From: Physcomitrium patens
Lineage: Eukaryota; Streptophyta; Bryopsida; Funariales; Funariaceae
DNA length: 64,000 nt
NCBI RefSeq assembly: GCF_000002425.4
Contig: NC_037255.1
Coordinates: 13,359,626-13,423,625, forward strand
Direction: 5' to 3'
Shown: positions 11,838-25,963 of the stretch, piece after piece
How the letters are laid out: the number at the start of each line of letters is the position of its first letter
How positions within the stretch are numbered: position 1 is the stretch's first letter
Notes under the pieces: generated by a model
Databases searched by the model: none
Seen by the model: the letters and a program-made list of their open reading frames with translations, nothing else
What the model was told of the DNA's origin: nothing
Position numbers and translations under genes: made by a program

Positions 11838-12400
11838 AGATTTAGAAAACCCGTCGATGAGCTGTGCCAGACAAGATTGAGAGCATGAACAGGGTAGTTC
11901 TAGCGACGACCAGTTTGAGGATAAGTGACAACAACACCCTTCCGCACAGAGTTCAAGCTTGCTATCAACGACGTCCATTCAAGTTAATTAGTTCAATTGG
12001 ATGCTTGATTCTCGTACAATTCTATCCATATTCTCACGCTACGACACAATTCCATGGTAGAGACCACGTTCTAGTAACCGTCGTCTACACATTCAGTTGT
12101 CTAAAAAAACCCTCCAGGAGGTCAGCCATTCTCGTGCAGCATCATCACTGCAAAACCGACGGTTTCCGAGGGGACCTTCCAACGAGCAAGAAATCTCGAA
12201 GTGATCAGGACCAGGACCTCGCAAGCTAATAGCGATGCAGCACCGTCGTTGCGAAGGTTCCAATCGGTTTTGGGGCTGGGAGTTTCGGGTCAGGGAATAG
12301 ATTAGGGTTGGAGATTCGGGGAACATTATGGCTATTCCTCAGTCTGCTTTGGGATTTGGTGTACACAGCTCGAGGTGAGCCGTGAGGACATGAAGAGTGA
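11838..12400 (-). promoter_or_regulatory. Lipase 5' intron and leader region
   Basis: A good acceptor (TTTCAG then G) at 11832-11838 on the minus strand shows that exon 1 as read is not the transcript start. The donor and leader exon must lie higher, possibly near 12200-12350 where composition remains genic. I could not fix the donor or a TATA box. Confidence 0.45.
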
Positions 12401-14330
12401 AATCATCAGTGAGATATCCATGTCGTCATGCGGCGCTTCACCGATTTGATCAGCTCAAATTGCTTTTCATCATTATACAGATAATTAATTCCTCCATCTC
12501 TCGCTGATAACCTTAGCGGGCATAGATTCGCATCGAACACTTGGTGCCTTGCAAGATGGCTCCATCTGTGTACAATCTCACGTGGCGACATGAATGAGAT
12601 TCACTACATCATTCCAGATGCTTGCAGCGAGTATCTCGGAGAACGAAGCGATGCTTTGTGCATCTCCATTAGCCACACACGGCGACAGCCGTATCCTTCC
12701 AATTTACTGAAGACGATCGAAGGCATACGCTACTTATTCAATTGCTCGGGGGCTCGCAACCCTGCGTCACCCACAGTCATGAATATCAGCTGGGTTCCCC
12801 GATGTGCTTGCCCTGTTTCAAACGCAACCGACGTGCGCATGAAACCCAAAAGGCATTCAATGCGGTGAATCAAGCAGCCCAGAGCCCACAATCTTCCGTG
12901 TGTTTGACGATTATCACCACCACGTTCCTCCATCGTCCCTAGTACCATTCGGAACCCTCTCTCTGATGTCAACGCGGTCTGTCTCCCTTCCTACGCCAAA
13001 TCAAGCCGCGTTGTCAGCGGCCTGCAGCATTCCACAAGATATGAAATCAAGATGTGAAGTAGTTGAATTGTGACGGTACCCGATACGAGCAGCACTCGTG
13101 CGAGGATCAGGCTACCAAAGTAGGGGGTAATGATGGACAAGACCTCACCCTGGAGTGCTGCCTGCCCATTTGTTGCATCGGTCTCTTGGCGGAATTGCTC
13201 TCTACCTACATCTCCTGACAGATCTGTGCAGCATCCACCTGGGTGCTTGTGTCTACACCCCCGGAGGTGGTCATAACTCTCTCTCTGCCCATACGTGCCA
13301 CGGGTGTGCTTTGCAGAAGATCGATATTGCTTTGCAACCATCATCACCTCGCTCACACTACCCTCTCCTCTTGCCGCCACTGTCAATGATCCCGATTCTT
13401 CACGAGATTTGTTTGCAAGCACATTCGTATCAGAGCAACATTATCCGAAGCAGCACCTTAAGCAAAGTGAATAAAACAAAACAAAACTGGCTGCAAGGTT
13501 CAAGCCGTCACCGCTAGGGCCGCCACCAACTGAATAAGAAATTTCATGCCAGCTTTTTGCTAATAATATCACGAATGAAGCTTAAGTTTCGCGAGAAACC
13601 TTCTGTTGTTCGAAACACCTAAAACAAGATGAAAGACAGAAAGAATACAACGTGATGATAGTTGTAGCCAAATTCTCATTTCCATGGTTTTAACTTGCCG
13701 TCGGGGTATATTCAACGCTGCAATGTTTTACAACCACAATCAAATGAGCAGTTGAGCACTGTTGTATAGGGGAACTCAATTAGTGCTTCTACTGTGTGAT
13801 TATGTGCGTAAGCATTCTTTCTGATTTTCGTGAGAGCTTTGGATCTAAGCTCAATTAAATATAGTCATAGTTTGCTTGCAAGTGATTTCAATTCCTTAGC
13901 ATGCCGGGAGTTTCGTTTGCAATTGAATAATGCCTTTTCCTTTAAAATAAAAATAAAACAGCAAAACTACTTGCGCACTACCTCAAATATCAGCTATCTC
14001 CTTGTTGGCCGTCATTGTGAGGATCCTCATGATGTCGAGAGGGCATGGCAGCCTAGCTAAGATGCGAAATTGAAAATTTCTAGACTCATCTTAATAGACT
14101 TCATGCAAATTATACTTGACGAAGAACTCGAGATTCATATTTGATCGCAGTGGACTCAAGAATGGCTACATGAAGATTTGAGTACAACATTGCAGCCCAC
14201 AATCGCTGCATTCAATAATGCATTTAAGTGAAGAACCGTTCCGACTATGATTCAATCGGAGGGTAAAGTTTTAGGTTATTCCAGAAGTTAACCCTACAAT
14301 GTCAGGGAATGAATATTTAGCAAGCATCAA
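12400..14330. other. Intergenic, no supported gene
   Basis: GC-balanced DNA with several overlapping open frames of 60-143 codons on both strands (12590-12868, 12991-13422, 13155-13517). None shows a domain, and opposite frames are open over the same bases, as expected from composition alone. It may include the lipase promoter. Confidence 0.5.
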
Positions 14331-14334
14331 AATA

Positions 14335-14356
14335 AACACACACACACACACACACA
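14335..14356. repeat. (CA)n microsatellite
   Basis: A run of about 11 CA units. Confidence 0.9.
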
Positions 14357-14359
14357 TTC

Positions 14360-15754
14360 ACCTCACTAGTGCATGGGTCACGGTGGCAGGGACAGAGTGA
14401 GAGGACGCGGCGATGAAATAATGATCAAGGAATGGAGAAAAGGAGATCTAGCTGTCCCCAATGGAAGGAGTTATGAGAATACTCGTAATTTGCAACTGCA
14501 TTGGGAAGAGGCACTTGAAGGTATTCAACTAAGGAGCATGATTATTTTCTGATGAGGAGCGTGCACAAGCACTTATAAGTGATGATTATTGTCATGAATT
14601 GAACAAGAACAAAGGGGTCTGAAGACAGTCTCCTTGTCAGAAAACACCAGTCTCTGCTCCAAAACCAGACTCTCTTCACCTCCACTTCTCCTGGTTCTTC
14701 TTCTCTCTGGAGAGCTCACCCACGTCAAATTAATCCTGTGCAAGAATGCATGCCGTGTGTGTTCCCAGCAATAACCTGAACAACCCCTGCAACACAGAAA
14801 AGCTGCTGCCAGTGAGGAAAGCTCACAGAGATGCAAAGCTGGAGATTAGTCGGCTCCATTCAATGCAAAGCCCACTTCGCACTCCTCAAGATGCTCCCCC
14901 CACTCATTTGTAGCTCACATGCCGTGATGGTATGCGGGGATCAGTCACCTAGCAACAGCATTAATTTCCCCTCCGCAACACCACCATCTGAGAGCCTCTC
15001 ACTTGTCTCGGCTCCCTGGCTCCATGGTGTGTGTGCGTGAGAGTGTGTCTGCTTTCTCTGCAAGCATTTGCTCTTGACATGATGCTCAGCCCTTCTTTTT
15101 TTTAATATTTTTGCTGCTGAAACGCTGTTGAAGGAATAGAATAACAACGGTGGAGCTCCAGTCCTTCCTGGTATCAACTTCTGGGTTGAATCCAAAATCA
15201 CTAGGGACACTTCAGTGAGCATAATCAATGAGGTAAACAAACAAAAAAAAAACAAAACAAAACAAAACAAAAAAGCTCTCCTAGCTGGTCGGCAAATCTT
15301 GCGGAACTGTGTGTCAGTGAATCCGCAGTGTTGTCACTAAATAAAGCCTCAATAAACAAATCAATTCAATAAAAATCTTTTAGGGTGAGTCATAACCCAT
15401 AACCACAGCTGAGTTGCCTCATCATGATCCTGGTCAAGATATTGGCAAATTCGTGGCAGTCCCTTGTAATCCAATAGTGCAGAACTTCCCACAAGTTGCC
15501 TTGACAAAATCTAGCCTGCCATTGCAAACACAGTGTGAGGCTAGAGCTGCAGCTCTGCCACAAAATGGGACCATGATTTCACAGTCTGGTGGGAGCTCAG
15601 AGCTCATCATCATCAAGTTTGGAAAAAAACTCACAATTCTAACCCCCCCCCCCTTCACACATTCTGAAATTGCTAGCCCTGACTACAGTAACATCATGAT
15701 TCGTGATCATATAATAGACACAGAAAATACATTCCGTCGAGCATTATATATATG

Positions 15755-15785
<31 letters not shown>

Positions 15786-17480
15786 TATGCATGTAGGAGT
15801 TAAAAGCTGCATGCACAATTAACAGTATTGCATGATTGTGTTTTCTGAGAATGGTGTGCACAAATCAAATTCACACAGCAGCTTCACAATAAAACTCCAG
15901 AAAGAGATCGAGGAGGTTGCTTCCAATAGAAGCAAATATTAAGGCTGATCCAGGTCTGGCAGCTAGGTGGCAATATTCCTGCAGATTTCATTTACTGAGT
16001 GGACCCTTCCACATCCCCCCTTCTATGTTAACAATTTCTTCTTTTTGTCTTGAGGTGTGTGTCTTTGAGCTGAGAGACCAGCATCTGGGAATTGAACCTT
16101 CCCTGCCTTGCCCTTTGTTCTCACCCAGCCAAGTGCAGGTAAAATTTAGCAAAGAATAAATAAGGAAGGAAGGATTTGCATTACAGCAGATTCCTGTATT
16201 CACAGCATTGATGGCTCTGTTACCTTAACTGTGCAGTAGTTGGAGAGGGTGTTTGTTGGTAGAACATTAGGGCATGATGGGCATCCAACCCAGTACTGCA
16301 CACAAGCATCAATCCAGCCGTCACATAACTACACACTCCCCTCTGTCCAGAATCTGCATATTTAGTGTTAGTTGCATGATTTCTAAGTTGGTATTCATTT
16401 GATGTAGTACATATCCATTTCCACACATCCATTTGTACATCCATTTTCGTTTCTATTTTTTTTTAAATCACCACTTCAGTGTGTGTGTTTTTCTACATGT
16501 GAGTGGGCAAAAACAGTCTATTTGAGCAGTCAATACTAACTGGGATAGCTAATGGACAGTACCCAAATGTGGAAAAAGTCTTTTACATTGTAATATGAGA
16601 AGCCTTGTGTTAATGAGTTAGTAAATCATCACAAATCCCCAACTGTCTGTGTGCCCCCTATTTTGAAAACTCTCTTCCCCATTCATGTGCCACTAAAACA
16701 CATTCTTCTTCTTATTATTATTATTATTAATAATACTGCTATTATCATTATGGATATCATTATTACATCAGAAAAAACAGTACTTCTGCTGAGTATGTAC
16801 TCAGCCCCATGATTCCCATGGAAGTTGCCAAATGAAAAAATTTATCAGATCATTTTTAATCATATTTGTTTTTTGTTTTGGTTTTTCAAGTTCTTGGTTA
16901 TGAATTGGATCATATTATGGGAGCATGCGCAACATGTATTTTTCTGTGATGATAATGGAGGGGGAGGGGGACGGGGGAGCCGGAGTCACTCAAGGCCCCA
17001 TTGCACGAACACCGTCCAGGCTGACACAGAGAGAGGGGGGCAGGGAGGGGGGCTGGGGCTGGGGCTGTTGCATCATGTCACAAGAGAATGAGGGGAATGA
17101 GAGAGCTGTGGGGTGTGTCTTTACCCAAAAACCAAGCCCTGGTGGCTTCAACTTCACGAAAAGCTGGGGATGTATCCCACCAGCTGAGCTAAAGCTATAG
17201 CTAAGCCTATACTAGCTGCTGCTGCTGCTGCTACAAGTCAGTGTTGTGTGATTAGCAGAAGCATATTTAAAATTATTAATATGGTTATTGTTGTGGAGTT
17301 GTTGTTGCTGTTGATGTGGTGTGTGTGGATTTTCTTATTAAGAGTGCTGGTTGCCATTTGTTTTGTTGCTAGGCTTGTCTCCATCATTCCTTTGGGGGCC
17401 AGCACAAAATGCAGGCCCACAGAATTCCTGGGAATGTGGGACACTTCCAAATCATCATCTCTGGCAGGCCCTCTTGTCTT
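14360..17480. other. Intergenic, microsatellite-rich, no supported gene
   Basis: No recognisable protein domain on either strand. Holds an (AAAAC)n-like run at about 15243-15272, an (ATGT)n run at 15757-15786, C-tracts near 15645, an ATT-rich stretch near 16715 and a G-rich purine block at 16955-17060. Short open frames overlap on opposite strands and have low-complexity translations. Confidence 0.55.
15757..15786. repeat. (ATGT)n microsatellite
   Basis: About seven tandem ATGT units. Confidence 0.9.
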
Positions 17481-17483
17481 GCC

Positions 17484-17904
17484 ACACACACACACTCACA
17501 CTCACACACACACTCTCACAAAAAAGAAAAAAGAAAAACTGAATGGCTATCTCAAGGAAAAAATGAAAGAATGGAAAGACTGGAGAGAACAAAGAAATTC
17601 TGTACCTCCTCACTTCCCTTTTTGACATTCATCCTGAGGGAGGAACAAATGAAGTAATGACTGGAGACTGGGATGTGCACATGGTAAATGAATGATGGAG
17701 ATTGGGAGGTGTAAGTGTGTGTGTATGTGAGACCTTTATTAGTTCTATATTTTGGGTTCAGATGAGGCAGGATTCTGTTTTTACATCTTTAACACAGAAA
17801 TGCTGCACTTGTGGATGGCGATGGTCAGGGTCCCTCCTCTACCTCAGCATCTTCCAAACACACAGAAACATGAGAGAGCGAGAGTGAGAGTGACAAAGCA
17901 TTGT

Positions 17905-17941
<37 letters not shown>

Positions 17942-18087
17942 CGAGGGAGGGAGAGAGGGTTGACAAGGTCATGGTTGGGGTGAGAGACAGAGGTGGTGAC
18001 AAAAAGCTGCACACAAACGAGGCAAAATCTACTGCGACAAAGAGACTGCCAACAGCAGGCTTACAGAGAGAGGAATCATCCCCATTG

Positions 18088-18134
<47 letters not shown>

Positions 18135-18267
18135 TCTCTCTGTCTATGAAGAGCCCATGAGAATAGAAAAGAAGGTCATTAGTCAGTCTCTGTCTGGACC
18201 CCATTGTCTCAGCTTCAGCTGCAGGGGAAAGGAAAAATTGCAAAATAAACTAATGAAATTATATATT

Positions 18268-18298
<31 letters not shown>

Positions 18299-18639
18299 TT
18301 AAGGAAAAAATAAGATAAAGGGGGTTGTTACTTAATCCACACTCTCTCTCCCTCCCTCCACTTCTGTTGTTTCTATGTGGCCACATCCCCCATCAGTTCA
18401 TGCACAGACATCATATTCATCCATTCAAGCTCTTCCCATTGCTGCTGCTGCTTCCTCTTCTTCTTCTTCTTCTTGCTTTTTGTACATTTGGTCTCTTGTA
18501 GGCAGTCCATTGAAGGACTCAATCATGTCAAAATGGTGTCACTCCAAAAACATGGTTCTGGAAAAGTAATGAGAAAAAACAAAAGCTGTGGTTCCCTTGA
18601 TTGAATGAACAGGTTTAGGGGAAGGTGGGGGGTTGGGGA

Positions 18640-18685
<46 letters not shown>

Positions 18686-18686
18686 A
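17484..18686. repeat. Cluster of dinucleotide microsatellites
   Basis: Within 1.2 kb: (CA)n at 17484-17516, (GA)n at 17908-17935, (CT)n at 18088-18116 running straight into (CA)n to 18133, (TA)n at 18272-18298, and (TA)n followed by (TG)n at 18641-18686. The GA and CT tracts are complementary, about 150 bp apart on one strand, and could pair. Open frames here are mostly translated repeats. Confidence 0.93.
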
Positions 18687-18699
18687 TTAGGTCAAACAT

Positions 18700-21100
18700 C
18701 ACCCACATGGATATGGGTTAGGGCCAAAGACTTGTCCACAGCACTGCACTGCAATGGACCAGTCATTTAAATCAAAAGGACTCCCCTGTACCAAAACCCC
18801 CCAAAGCCCAATGATCCTTTCAAACCCCCCCCCCCTTTGAAGCACAGCCATTAACATAACCCCATGCGACAAAGTCAATTGCGTATCAGATGCATTGCAA
18901 GAAAGCTTCTATTATCCCCTTTCAACGGGGGCTTCTTCCTCTTTACACTAAATATACTTTTTCATTTATGCATTTTTATTCTTTTCTTTTCTTTTCTTCT
19001 TTTAGCTTAATTTTCATCACCGATTCTGAAAAGTCCATTAGATGGTTTTACTATGTGAATTGCCTTTGTTAGGGTTGCCTATACATTAAGGCCAAGTTGG
19101 TAACATTCAATGCACAAATGAATGCGCAAACCCAGTGACATGACCTACATAGCAAATCCTTTTGGAATTGTATTAGAAAACATGGTATTGTTTTATACAA
19201 ACCAAACGAACCAAAAATAAACAAATGAATAAGTGAAAAATATGATGGAAAAATGTAGATGAGAAAAGGCACCAAGCTTTATAACTAAGAATATGTAATG
19301 TGTAAGATTATGGGGCTAGGCATGAATTGTTACAGATTTTAAAAGTTTGTACTGTTAATTCTTGAAATGTACAATGCAAGTGGCATAAGGCAAGCCAAAT
19401 TTCATATGAGTAAACTCTTCAATGGGTGATATTGTGTTGATGATTAGAATAATAACATAGTTTTTACCTCAACAAATACTTCTAATCTTGTGCAAGTTTG
19501 GTTTCTCTTTGGGAATTGGTAGGATAAAACAACTTTATTGGTGGTAGCTGAGTGACTCTTTGAACTATTTTGGTGCTTGAAATTGGGTAATTAAGATAAT
19601 TTTGGATGCAATATAAGTTGTGTGTATATGAATATATATAAATTATCAAACTTATGCATTTATTTTTTTGTATAATATTATGTTGATTTTATATATTTTT
19701 TATATATTTTTTTCATTTTAATTGTTTCAATACATTATGAATTAACAGATGCTTTTGTTTGAAAAACAAGAAGGTTGTTGCATCATGTTATGAGAAAATT
19801 TGCTTGTACTTTCTCTTTTATTGACATGATATCATACAATCTACAGGACATTATACCATAGAGGAAAAAAGATAAAATAAAGTAAAAAACAAAATGAAAC
19901 AAAGACCATCTTTGTATTGTAGATTCTACAGTCAAGAAGAAGTAAGAAAATTCTAAAATTCTAAAAATGGAAAAGAAACGTTATACTTATCTTATTAATC
20001 ATATCAATTTTGGAGGGTTGAAAAAACATAGAAAAACCTTTGCACTTTTTGCATAAAAAACTAATATTCAGTATCATTTTTATTGGATTAAATTTCTTCT
20101 CTTGCAAAATATACTGAGACAAAAATATATTGTTACATATCAATGAGATCAAAGATCTTGCAAACTAATTGGTAGTAATGAACAATTTCATGAATCCAAA
20201 TAGCTTGGTGATTTCTTTTTAAAGAAACATGATACTAAAAGGGAAATTTTTACTCTACTAACATAATAAAATAGAAAAGAGAGAAAAAAAATCATGGATA
20301 GAGTTTTACAAAAAGGATACATGCAGTTTCTTTTTTCTTCATAAAAATGGTAATTGAAAAAAACAAAAAAACAAAAGAACAAATTAAATTTTAGGAGAAA
20401 TAGACGGTGTACCAAATGAGGCTAAAATAAAACCTCTGATGCTTTCATTAGCAGACATTGGCATGGATCGTGAATTATTTGTGAACATTATAAGCCAGCT
20501 TATATTATTATTATTGATTCTATGCATTAATTAGCAATGGAGAAAATTATGCAATATTTTAAAATTACATTGAAGTCAAAATTGTGCTTTGGAGGCATTA
20601 CGTTGATATGCAAGAATATTTTTGTTTTTGTAAAATCCATTTTAGGTGTTTCTGACAGATTATCAAATAAATCTTTTGTAGCAATTAAGTGTCTTTCGTG
20701 TTGCAAATATAAATTTGAAATATTTTTAAAATGATATATAGATATATACATACATGTATGTACATATTAAAAAATATTAAATAAAACATCTGAAAAAAAT
20801 TATTCATTAATATCATTATTTACATGATATTTCAATTATTTGTTGAAATTGTAGATGTTTGCAAGTCCTAAAAATATTGAAGACAATACTTGATTTTGAC
20901 CTAATGCAGTTAGAGTTTATACAACCTTCTAATTTAATAGTGCCTAATTCTCAACTTAAGAGTTTATGTTTATTAATAAATAAGCATCATGTATCAAATT
21001 TGTCTTTAATTAAATAAATTAAAAACACTACATTTATTTTTAATTTTTTTTATTATGAAAGTACCAATAGATAAATTTAAAACTGAGACTAATAGTTAAT
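18700..21100. other. Intergenic, becoming very AT-rich
   Basis: Mixed composition to about 19.3 kb and then strongly AT-rich. No coding domain, LTR or RNA gene was recognised. Short open frames have AT-driven compositions rich in Ile, Phe and Lys. Confidence 0.6.
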
Positions 21101-21102
21101 TT

Positions 21103-21690
21103 TAGGATGTTGCTATTGCCACCACAAGCTCCTATAATCTTACATTACACACCACATTGCTCTTTTGTGGAACATTGTTATTACATACCACAAAGGATAA
21201 AATGTACATTCTTTATAAATGTATATTTTAGTATTTTAAAAAACACATTGTGGTATACAATACAAGTTTAGGGAAATTTGTGGTGGTATTAGTAAAAATT
21301 ATGATGACATATAGTAGATGTTAAGTTGTAGTGGCAGTAGCATAAGTTGTGATGGCATTAACACCCTAATTTTATTACTTGTAAATTCTTAATTTTTTAA
21401 TTTTTTCAAATTTTTTTAAAAATATTTTAAGAACTTTACCACACAAAATTGCTAATAATATTGCTAATTCCACCACAATTATTTTTATTACCATCACAAT
21501 ATGCCATATTTTATTTAAATTTATTAATTCATTAATTGATTTTTTTATTAATATTAATTGATTTCTATATAAATTAAAAGAAAAGTAAAAATACTAGAAA
21601 TAAAAAAATATATTTTGATTTGAATTAGAATTAAAAACTAAAAAAATATATTAAGTATGTGGAAAGTTTTGGTTGCATTAGTAATGCCCT
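21103..21690. mobile_element. Possible MITE with imperfect terminal inverted repeats
   Basis: The left end near 21103 (GGATGTTGCTATTGCCACC) resembles the inverse of the right end near 21665-21690 (GGCATTACTAATGCAACC). Related inverted motifs recur inside, near 21335-21370 and 21450-21500. No coding capacity is seen. Ends and target duplication are not resolved, and the AT-rich background raises the chance of coincidence. Confidence 0.4.
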
Positions 21691-21699
21691 ATCTATCAA

Positions 21700-22607
21700 T
21701 CTATATATATATATATATATATATATATGGATATAAATAATATGTAGAATCTATATGTAGCTCTAATTATCAAAAAGTAAAAGCAAAAAAAATATTTAAA
21801 AAAAAATTATGAATAGAAATAAAATTAAATAAGACAATTTAATTTCCAATACCTATACATGTGTTTAATTTAGAAAATTTCAAGATGAGGGTTTTATAAA
21901 TATGAATACAAAAAGAATAATTACATTAAAGATAATATAACTTTTGAAAATTTTTAAAACTTCAAAAAATATAGTAAATAGAACATACATATATCTTAGA
22001 AGTAATATAAAAAATAAAATTCTAAATATAATTATTATAAAATAAATATTAAAATAGATATAAATTTAAATGAATAAATTTTTGAAAAACAAATTCAAAT
22101 TAGATAGATGCTTTAAAAAAATCAAGTGTTTGATGCCTTAGAGAATAGAATTTTAATATTTAGTATTTAATTATAAATTTTATATATACTATCAATTCTA
22201 TGATATAATTAGAAAATATAATAATTATTTTGAAGTTCTAAGTTTAGTAAATTTATACCTAGAATCTCACTTTAAAAGCCTATGATCCAAAAGTCTTCTT
22301 AAGATTTTCTATTTAATTAAAAAAAAACTCTCTATTATAAGCTTTGGCCTTTGAATATGGTATAAAGTGAGAAGAAATCATTGAAATAAACATTGAAATA
22401 AACATCGATGTTCTTTTTCTACAAGTCCAAGAGTGCCAATTTATTTGCTGATTCTAAAAATCATAAAAATTTTAAATACTTTGATTTCTAAAATTCCATA
22501 ATATTCAATTTTAGCAAATGTGACATGGCTTTTGTAGTTTTTCTTATTACAAAACCTATTAAAATGTGTCCAACAAAGTTTTTGGAAAATAATACTATCC
22601 ATGGTAG

Positions 22608-22643
<36 letters not shown>

Positions 22644-23913
22644 ACAAATTCCACCTCATCTTTTCTTTATAGGACATTTATAATAATATTTTTGAGCATA
22701 GAATTAACCAAGTGAAACTTCTAAGGTTCAACCAATAAAAGGAAATAAAAATGATGCCTCTCACCATGTTTTCTAAGCATGTAAGTACAAAATATTTATA
22801 AAATAAAACATTTTTGAAGAAACCAAATTGTAGTACAAACATAATTTTTTTAAAACATATTTAAAGAGTTATATTTTTATGAAGAGACAAAAATGATCCT
22901 CAGAATTTCTATTAAAAAATAAAAAATAAAATGTATTTACTTGTATCATAGAATTGTTCGTACAACAGAAAGAGAAAAAGCGTGCACACATTTCAAAAGC
23001 TTACACAAGTATGTTTTTATTGTTTTTATTTATCATCTATTAGTTTAACCATGAAATAATTCGAGAAGATGTGGCTAACATTAATCTTCTTTTGTTGATG
23101 CTTTATCCATATTTTTGAGCTAATAGAGTTACCATGTTCAAATGATAATGTTTCTTTTTCTAATTATTAGATATGGATAATATTAATAACAAAAATGAAT
23201 CCGTTTTGGAACCTTCCACACTGTAAATACATTATGGCATAAAGTAATAAAATTGGATAGTAAATGGTGGTATTATTAATAAATGGAAGTACATTATGTA
23301 TCATAGAATTGTTCGTATAAATTATATGTAGTAATATATAATAGAATCTCAAACATGAATTTAACTTTAAGTTCAGCCTGAAATTTTATACACAGTAGTT
23401 TTTGAAGAATAAAATATATAAATATGTTGAATAACATTAAATATGATTAATTTTTTGGTTTGATACGAAATCAATGCCTGTACTTTAGACACAAAATTAT
23501 TAAAATTGTGAACATTTGTGACTGTTATCCAGATTTCTCCTAAAATTGACATTCTTTAACCTTCCAATATTGGATTTTGTCCTATGTATTAATGATTATA
23601 AAGATAATACATAACTTTTTTAATGTTTATTAGTCATTAATTGTTTTAAGAAGATGAAAATTATCTCTCTTGAAGATATAGAATCATAAAATCCCCTGCG
23701 TGATTTTATTGCTTCTCACAAATATTAAAATTAAAAAATATATCATTTCATAAAATTTTAGAAGTGGAATATTGTAATCTTGATAAAATTAATTATCAAG
23801 ATTGTGTTGAGAATTGTTTTTAAAAAATTACACTCAATATCTTGAAATGAATAATTTTAATTATTAGGCTTAGAAATTCTTGCATAAATATGCATATTTC
23901 ACAATAAAACTTG

Positions 23914-23958
<45 letters not shown>

Positions 23959-24575
23959 TAATAATGATCAATCTCTTGAAATCATGTACAAGATTTACCA
24001 AGAGTTAGTTCCTTAATCTTAAAAAACTTAGATTTATGTGTAAGTATATTCAGATGTTTAGGTTCACTTATCATCAAGAAATTTCCAATTTACAACTTAC
24101 AATGTTGCATACAAATCCATGAAAGTTTTGAAAAGAACACAGTCTCAATTAATTAATTTTATTAAGAGGTATTGTTCCATTACATATTGTCTTTGATCAC
24201 ATTTTAGTTTTTGTCTTTTTCTTTTTTTCTTTTTTTCCCCTCTTATTCTACAGTTTTAGCAAATATCTAACTCAGCTAATAAAAAACAAAAACACAAACA
24301 AAGAGAAGACAATGCTGTGCTCAAAGCAGAAGATGGTTGGATATCAAAAGAGATTGATAACAAAGAGGCACATGTTTGTTTCTTATCTTTTCATCAAATA
24401 TTTAATGGATCTCCATTTGTAGAGATTTCAACACTGAATTGAACGAAGTGTGAAACCAACCTTAAAATGTAGTCAATCTAATAGCCATGTATACAATTCC
24501 ACACTCATTGATGACAACAAAAAAGGCATTTTTTGGCTAGTGATTGTATGATGATTTCATAGCTTACTTTCTCCA
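21700..24575. other. AT-rich intergenic, no supported gene
   Basis: Contains (TA)n at about 21702-21727 and 22612-22640, and (TA)n(TG)n at 23913-23958. No domain-bearing frame or TE end was recognised. Confidence 0.6.
23913..23958. repeat. (TA)n(TG)n compound microsatellite
   Basis: A TA run passes directly into a TG run, the same order as at 18641-18686. Confidence 0.92.
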
Positions 24576-24581
24576 TGTTGT

Positions 24582-24612
<31 letters not shown>

Positions 24613-25030
24613 TTGTATGTGCTGGTGAGCAATTATTTCATGGTGGCAATGAGTTCATTCATTCATTTTCTCATTCATTCAAAGGACTATATTGGTTATG
24701 TTGGCAATGTGAAATATGGATTTTATTTGTGTTTTGTGTTTATTTGATGTTATTGTTTGTTTGTTTGTTTGTTTGTTTGTTGATGAGGGAGAGTCTTTTT
24801 GTTCACTACACTTGAAGAGGTGGGAAATAGAAATGGGGGCCACAGGTGGGCTCTTTCTCAACCATTATTTCCCACTCTTTGCCAACTTTTGTCAGTTTGT
24901 GTGGGTAACATGATAGACTGATTGATTGATTGCATGGTTTGCATGGTTTGCATGGTTTTGTGTGACCTAATTCACACCACATTGACACGCATACAAACAT
25001 TAAAACATATATATATATATATATATATAA
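24582..25030. repeat. (CT)n, (TTTG)n and (TA)n microsatellites
   Basis: (CT)n at 24582-24608, (TTTG)n at 24751-24781, a short GCATGGTTT repeat near 24930-24957, and (TA)n at 25004-25029. Confidence 0.9.
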
Positions 25031-25034
25031 GCAA

Positions 25035-25927
25035 TGCTCTTGCTGTCTCTTTTGCTAAGCCCCTATTCCCTTGGTTGTTGTTGCAAGCCCATATGCTTGT
25101 ATCCTTTGCATAATACAAATCCACATTATGAGTGACACTTTGACATGGGTCTCCAAAAAGAACTACTTATATCATTCTAAAGCTTCTTTTTTTTTTCCAT
25201 GAAAAAGCTCATGCAATGGATAATGATGTAGTCTATGCAAGAGCTTTGGTGCAGCAGGGGACCAACAACAGTGAGCCAAACCTACAATCACCACACAAAT
25301 ACTGCAAAATAGAAACAAAGGAATGTATAGATCAGTGGAAGGTTCCAATGAATGGGAGGCAACAGAAAAAGAATGATGCTGGTCCCCCATCATCGTAATT
25401 CGCTCTTTTGTTGCCTTACCAAGCATTTGTGGAATGCCAGATGGGCCATTCATTTCCATCTAAATACATCATTTGCCACATCTTCAAACAAATTTGAGCA
25501 GTTTTGGGTGCTGCCCTTAAAGACCCAGCTACTTTTGCTGTTTGAATAGGATAGCATATAAGTCAGTCGTCATGAAATAAAAAAATGACTTCTAGATTCA
25601 TTTCTCCATTACTAGATCCAAATTCAATGAAATCCAACCACATTCATTATCAGTATGTCGATTTAGTAAATACCTAAGTCTATTTAACATTCCCTACTAT
25701 ATATACATACTCGTGACTATTAATGGTAATTTTCTTGGGTTTTATAAAACTTTTTATTTTATTTTATATGTATGTTGTGGGTTTCTGCGAATAAATAGGA
25801 TGAAGAAAACAATTGACGGTATTTTTAGTATTTTTATTCCTATTGATGTAAAATATTGAGTAGCTTTGAGAACATCCTATTTTGAGGAGAATAAGACAAA
25901 GTGGTTTGTTTTTACTGTTCTTGAATG

Positions 25928-25963
<36 letters not shown>

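Noticed and set aside
12590..13517. Open frames of 92-143 codons on both strands
   Set aside because: No motif, no splice context, and mutual overlap in opposite strands; explained by balanced composition.
17248..18318. Overlapping open frames up to 188 codons
   Set aside because: Translations are mostly microsatellite products (THTHTH, REREREA, SLSLSL) and opposite strands are open over the same bases.
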